Positions 30,445 through 32,431 of a stretch of 32,431 bases of DNA are shown in pieces. Each line of letters opens with the position of its first letter. Position 1 is the first letter of the stretch. Under the pieces are notes generated by a model, which was not told the DNA's origin, searched no databases, and saw only the letters and a list, made by a program, of their open reading frames with translations. The stretch covers positions 1 through 32,431 of the forward strand of contig CAMJNF010000011.1 of NCBI GenBank assembly GCA_946407235.1, in the 5' to 3' direction. Position numbers and translations under genes: made by a program. The stretch comes from an uncultured Fibrobacter sp. (GTDB lineage: Bacteria > Fibrobacterota > Fibrobacteria > Fibrobacterales > Fibrobacteraceae).

Positions 30445-31176
30445 TTAGTCCCCGGTGAAAATGATCACGAGGACGGAAGCGATGAATGCTGCGGAAACTG
30501 CGATGAATTCCCACGGATTGTCCATGACGGCGGATTTTGCAGTGCCGCTTGTTTCTGCGGCGACTTTCTGCTGTTCTTCTTCAGCCTTGGCTTTAGCTTC
30601 GGCTTCAGCGGCTTTCTTTTCTTCTTCTGCCTTGGCGATGAGTGCTGCGGAGTCTACCGGAGCTTCTGCAGCCTTGGTTTCGAGAACTTCTGTTGCTTCA
30701 GCGGCCTGGGCTTGTGCTTCTGCGGCTTGAGTCTGTACGGCGGCCTGAGCGGAGTCGGCTACGCCTTGAACCTGTGCCTGGGCGTTTGCTGCAGCGTCAG
30801 TTGCTTGAGCTTGTGCTGCGGTAGCTGCGTTTTCGGCGGTCTGTGCGGCGGCGGCCGTTGCTTCAGTGGCTTGAGCCTGAGCTGCTGCGGCCTGCGCCTG
30901 AGCTGCGTCAACAGTTGCTGTTGCTTGAGCTTGTGCGGCGGCTGTTGCTTCGGAGGCTTGAGCCTGAGCTGCAGTTGTTGCTTCTGCGGCCTGCGTCTGT
31001 ACAGCGGCGGTGGCTTCAGCAGCCTTAGCCTCTGCTGCTGCCGGTGCTTCGGCTGCTTTTTCTACCTTGGCGGCGACGGCTTGTTTTGCTGTAGCTGCCT
31101 TACTGACTGCTTTTGCGGCCGGAGCTGCAAAAACCATGGCTGCCGAAATCATCGTGGCGAGCAAAATTTTTTTCAT
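30445..31176 (-). CDS. Alanine-rich hendecad-repeat protein with signal peptide and C-terminal membrane span
   Basis: A 243-residue protein of unknown function. A signal peptide covers about 1-18 (MKKILLATMISAAMVFAA). Residues about 45-175 are almost only Ala, Gln, Glu and Thr, and fall into 11-residue units such as TTAAQAQASEA, TAAAQAQATAT and VDAAQAQAAAA, which predicts a long right-handed (hendecad) or helical-rod structure. A charged helix rich in Lys/Glu/Ala follows (about 185-210, AEEEKKAAEAEAKAKAEEEQ), then a single hydrophobic span near 224-240 (FIAVSAAFIASVLVIIF) close to the end. A periplasmic rod anchored to the inner membrane fits, somewhat like TolA in architecture, without sequence proof. 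AGAGGATT stands before the ATG. It is a single-gene unit with its own terminator. No link to the cellulases is visible beyond position. Confidence 0.75.
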   Translation of the reverse strand: MKKILLATMISAAMVFAAPAAKAVSKAATAKQAVAAKVEKAAEAPAAAEAKAAEATAAVQTQAAEATTAAQAQASEATAAAQAQATATVDAAQAQAAAAQAQATEATAAAAQTAENAATAAQAQATDAAANAQAQVQGVADSAQAAVQTQAAEAQAQAAEATEVLETKAAEAPVDSAALIAKAEEEKKAAEAEAKAKAEEEQQKVAAETSGTAKSAVMDNPWEFIAVSAAFIASVLVIIFTGD

Positions 31177-31844
31177 TATTCAATCCTCTTAGAAAATGAA
31201 GTTTTTTTGTTACGCTATCAAAAATAATACATCTTATGTGATTTTGGTCATAAAAAAAATAAAAAAGTTCAAAAAAAATGTGAAAATGGGGGATGAATGG
31301 TCGGATTCGGGGGATAGAATTCAGTTAATTAGAATTTCGGAATTAGGAATGAGGAATTAGTTGGTATAGCTTAGGGACGTTATCCTGATGCTTGTAGGGC
31401 TGATATAGAATTGTTGGTAATTTATTACCCTACAATTCTTAGGTTCGAAGGAGCAGGATCCAGTAAAATTTTAGTTGGTAGAACTTAGTAGGATGTAGGT
31501 TGTCGGAAGTTGGAGGCAATGGGAATGCGTCATCTCGAGAAGTAACGAGGGATCCTGTGTGGTTAGACGAACGGCGAGAGAGGTTTCACCAACCCCTAAT
31601 CCCTAACCCCTAAAACCTAACACCTGAATCCAACCACAAGATTAGACGAAAGAACGAACTCTCGACCCCACAGATGAAAGATGAAAGATTTATCTTTACT
31701 CCTGTAGATAACGAAATCAGTATGTCATCTCCTGCGAAGGCGGAGACTTCCTTGCTAAAAAGGAAATCCCCGAACAAGTCGGGGATGACAGCAGAGGCTC
31801 ATGCTTCTAACCACTAATCACAAACCACTAACCACTAAAAAACT
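31177..31844. repeat. Repeat-rich intergenic region, no gene
   Basis: About 670 bases without a believable gene. 31200-31290 is A+T-rich and may hold the promoter of the alanine-rich gene (weak TTATGA / TATTAT pair on the minus strand at 31253-31224). 31330-31360 repeats 'ttaggaat' units also seen at 870-900. 31528-31560 carries 'gtcatctcgagaagtaacgag'-type sequence. 31590-31625 is a run of 'ccctaa'-like units, and 31805-31843 of 'accacta' units leading into the fumarase start. Such wording is typical of dispersed intergenic repeats. Confidence 0.55.
31724..31789. repeat. Short intergenic repeat element with two hairpins and inverted ends
   Basis: The element opens with GTCATC (31724-31729) and closes with GATGAC (31784-31789). 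Inside are TTCCTT/AAGGAA (31748-31753 with 31760-31765) and a perfect 8-base stem ATCCCCGA/TCGGGGAT (31766-31773 with 31779-31786). The form is like a miniature, non-coding palindromic repeat. It lies 55 bases before the fumarase start. Confidence 0.55.
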
Positions 31845-32431
31845 ATGGCATTCAAATACGAAGCTACCGTCCAGCACGGTGAAGATACAACCGAATACGT
31901 AAGTCTCGGCAAGGAAGGCGTTTCCGTCGCCGAATTCGAAGGCAAGAAGATTCTGAAAGTCGCCCCCGAGGCGCTCACGAAGATTGCTCAGGCTGCTTTC
32001 GAAGAAGTTGAATTCTGCTTGCGCCCAGCCCACACGGCCAAGGTCGCCAAGATTCTCCAGGACCCGGAAGCTTCGGACAACGACAAGTTTGTCGCCCTCA
32101 CCATGCTCAAGAACGCCTGCGTTGCTGCCAAGGGCATCCTCCCGTTCTGCCAGGACACCGGTACGGCCATTTGCGTTGCCCACAAGGGCCAGCAGGTCTG
32201 GACGGGCTTTGATGACGCTGAAGCGATTTCGGAAGGTATCTACAACGCCTACACCACCAAGAACCTGCGCTACAGCCAGATTGCTCCGCTGACCATGTAC
32301 GAAGAAAAGAACACCGGCTGCAACCTCCCGGCCCAGATCGACATCCACGCCGAAGAAGGTGCTGAGATGAAGTTCTTGTTCGTCGCGAAGGGCGGTGGCT
32401 CTGCCAACAAGACTTACTACTGGCCCATGAC
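31845..32431 (+). CDS. Class I fumarate hydratase, N-terminal fragment (3' end outside window)
   Basis: The first 195 codons of an iron-sulfur (class I) fumarase, which converts fumarate and malate in the TCA cycle or, in succinate-producing anaerobes, in the reductive branch to succinate. Recognisable parts are [14 protein letters not shown] near 45-58, [11 protein letters not shown] near 99-109 with the first [4Fe-4S] cysteine at about 102, the [28 protein letters not shown] segment (as two conserved pieces), and the [10 protein letters not shown] motif near 184-193. The frame is open at the right edge; full-length relatives have about 500-550 residues. The ATG at 31845 has no Shine-Dalgarno and follows the repeat tract 'accactaaaaaact'. 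The coding sequence is richer in G+C and uses strongly preferred codons, like the transketolase fragment, in line with high expression. Confidence 0.9.
   Translation, partial: MAFKYEATVQHGEDTTEYVSLGKEGVSVAEFEGKKILKVAPEALTKIAQAAFEEVEFCLRPAHTAKVAKILQDPEASDNDKFVALTMLKNACVAAKGILPFCQDTGTAICVAHKGQQVWTGFDDAEAISEGIYNAYTTKNLRYSQIAPLTMYEEKNTGCNLPAQIDIHAEEGAEMKFLFVAKGGGSANKTYYWPM

Noticed and set aside
30642..31227. Cys/Leu-rich plus-strand frames opposite the alanine-rich gene
   Set aside because: Products are the complement of Ala/Gln repeats (runs of Cys, Leu, Gly or Arg); the minus-strand frame has signal peptide, membrane span, ribosome site and terminator.
31590..31625. Run of 'ccctaa'-like units that recalls telomeric repeats or a CRISPR array
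   Set aside because: Units are irregular and few, with no constant repeat-spacer pattern and no cas genes; it fits degenerate intergenic low-complexity DNA.
31818..32348. 176-codon minus-strand frame at the right end
   Set aside because: It lies opposite the clear N-terminus of class I fumarase, whose motifs ([21 protein letters not shown]) are unmistakable.

Overview
The window looks like chromosome of a cellulolytic Fibrobacter (F. succinogenes or a close relative). The basis is three very large secreted family-9 cellulases with long multi-domain tails and a lysine/arginine-rich last decapeptide, secreted subtilisin-fold paralogs sharing a signature N-terminus, moderate G+C, and short intergenic repeats of the 'gtcat...' type. 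The genus is inferred from these family resemblances, not from a database search.

Layout, left to right. 1-2085 (+ strand) is housekeeping: the 3' end of transketolase with its terminator, nrdR, and an RlmI-like rRNA methyltransferase, followed by a convergent intergenic region rich in inverted repeats. 2086-6400 (- strand) is a signalling cassette in the order membrane histidine kinase, single-domain response regulator, NtrC-type sigma54 activator. 6424-12315 and 12380-18886 (- strand) are two giant GH9 cellulases; the second feeds through a hairpin into the first, and the first ends only 23 bases before the histidine kinase. 19399-21372 (+ strand) is an A+T-rich, subtilisin-fold secreted protein in the opposite orientation. 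21515-27847 (- strand) is a third GH9 cellulase, whose C-terminal half is nearly identical to that of the second. 28159-30144 (- strand) is a second subtilisin-fold protein, and 30445-31176 (- strand) an alanine-rich coiled-coil membrane protein. After about 670 bases of repeat-rich non-coding DNA, the 5' part of a class I fumarate hydratase begins on the + strand.

How the genes may work together. The cellulases carry an N-terminal Ig-like module, a GH9 catalytic domain with the expected Asp pair and Glu, two Fn3-like modules, a possible carbohydrate-binding beta-sandwich, Asp-rich (possibly calcium-binding) repeats and a FlgD-like C-terminal module ending in a shared basic tail, which suggests export and surface display. 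The two-component genes lie downstream of, and probably in one transcription unit with, a cellulase, so the locus may couple cellulose sensing to cellulase expression. The NtrC-type regulator has Glu in place of the phospho-acceptor Asp. The two subtilisin-fold proteins appear to lack the catalytic Ser, so they may be non-proteolytic surface proteins. These oddities, plus a conserved upstream block and leader hairpin ahead of two of the cellulases, are the main points worth following up.
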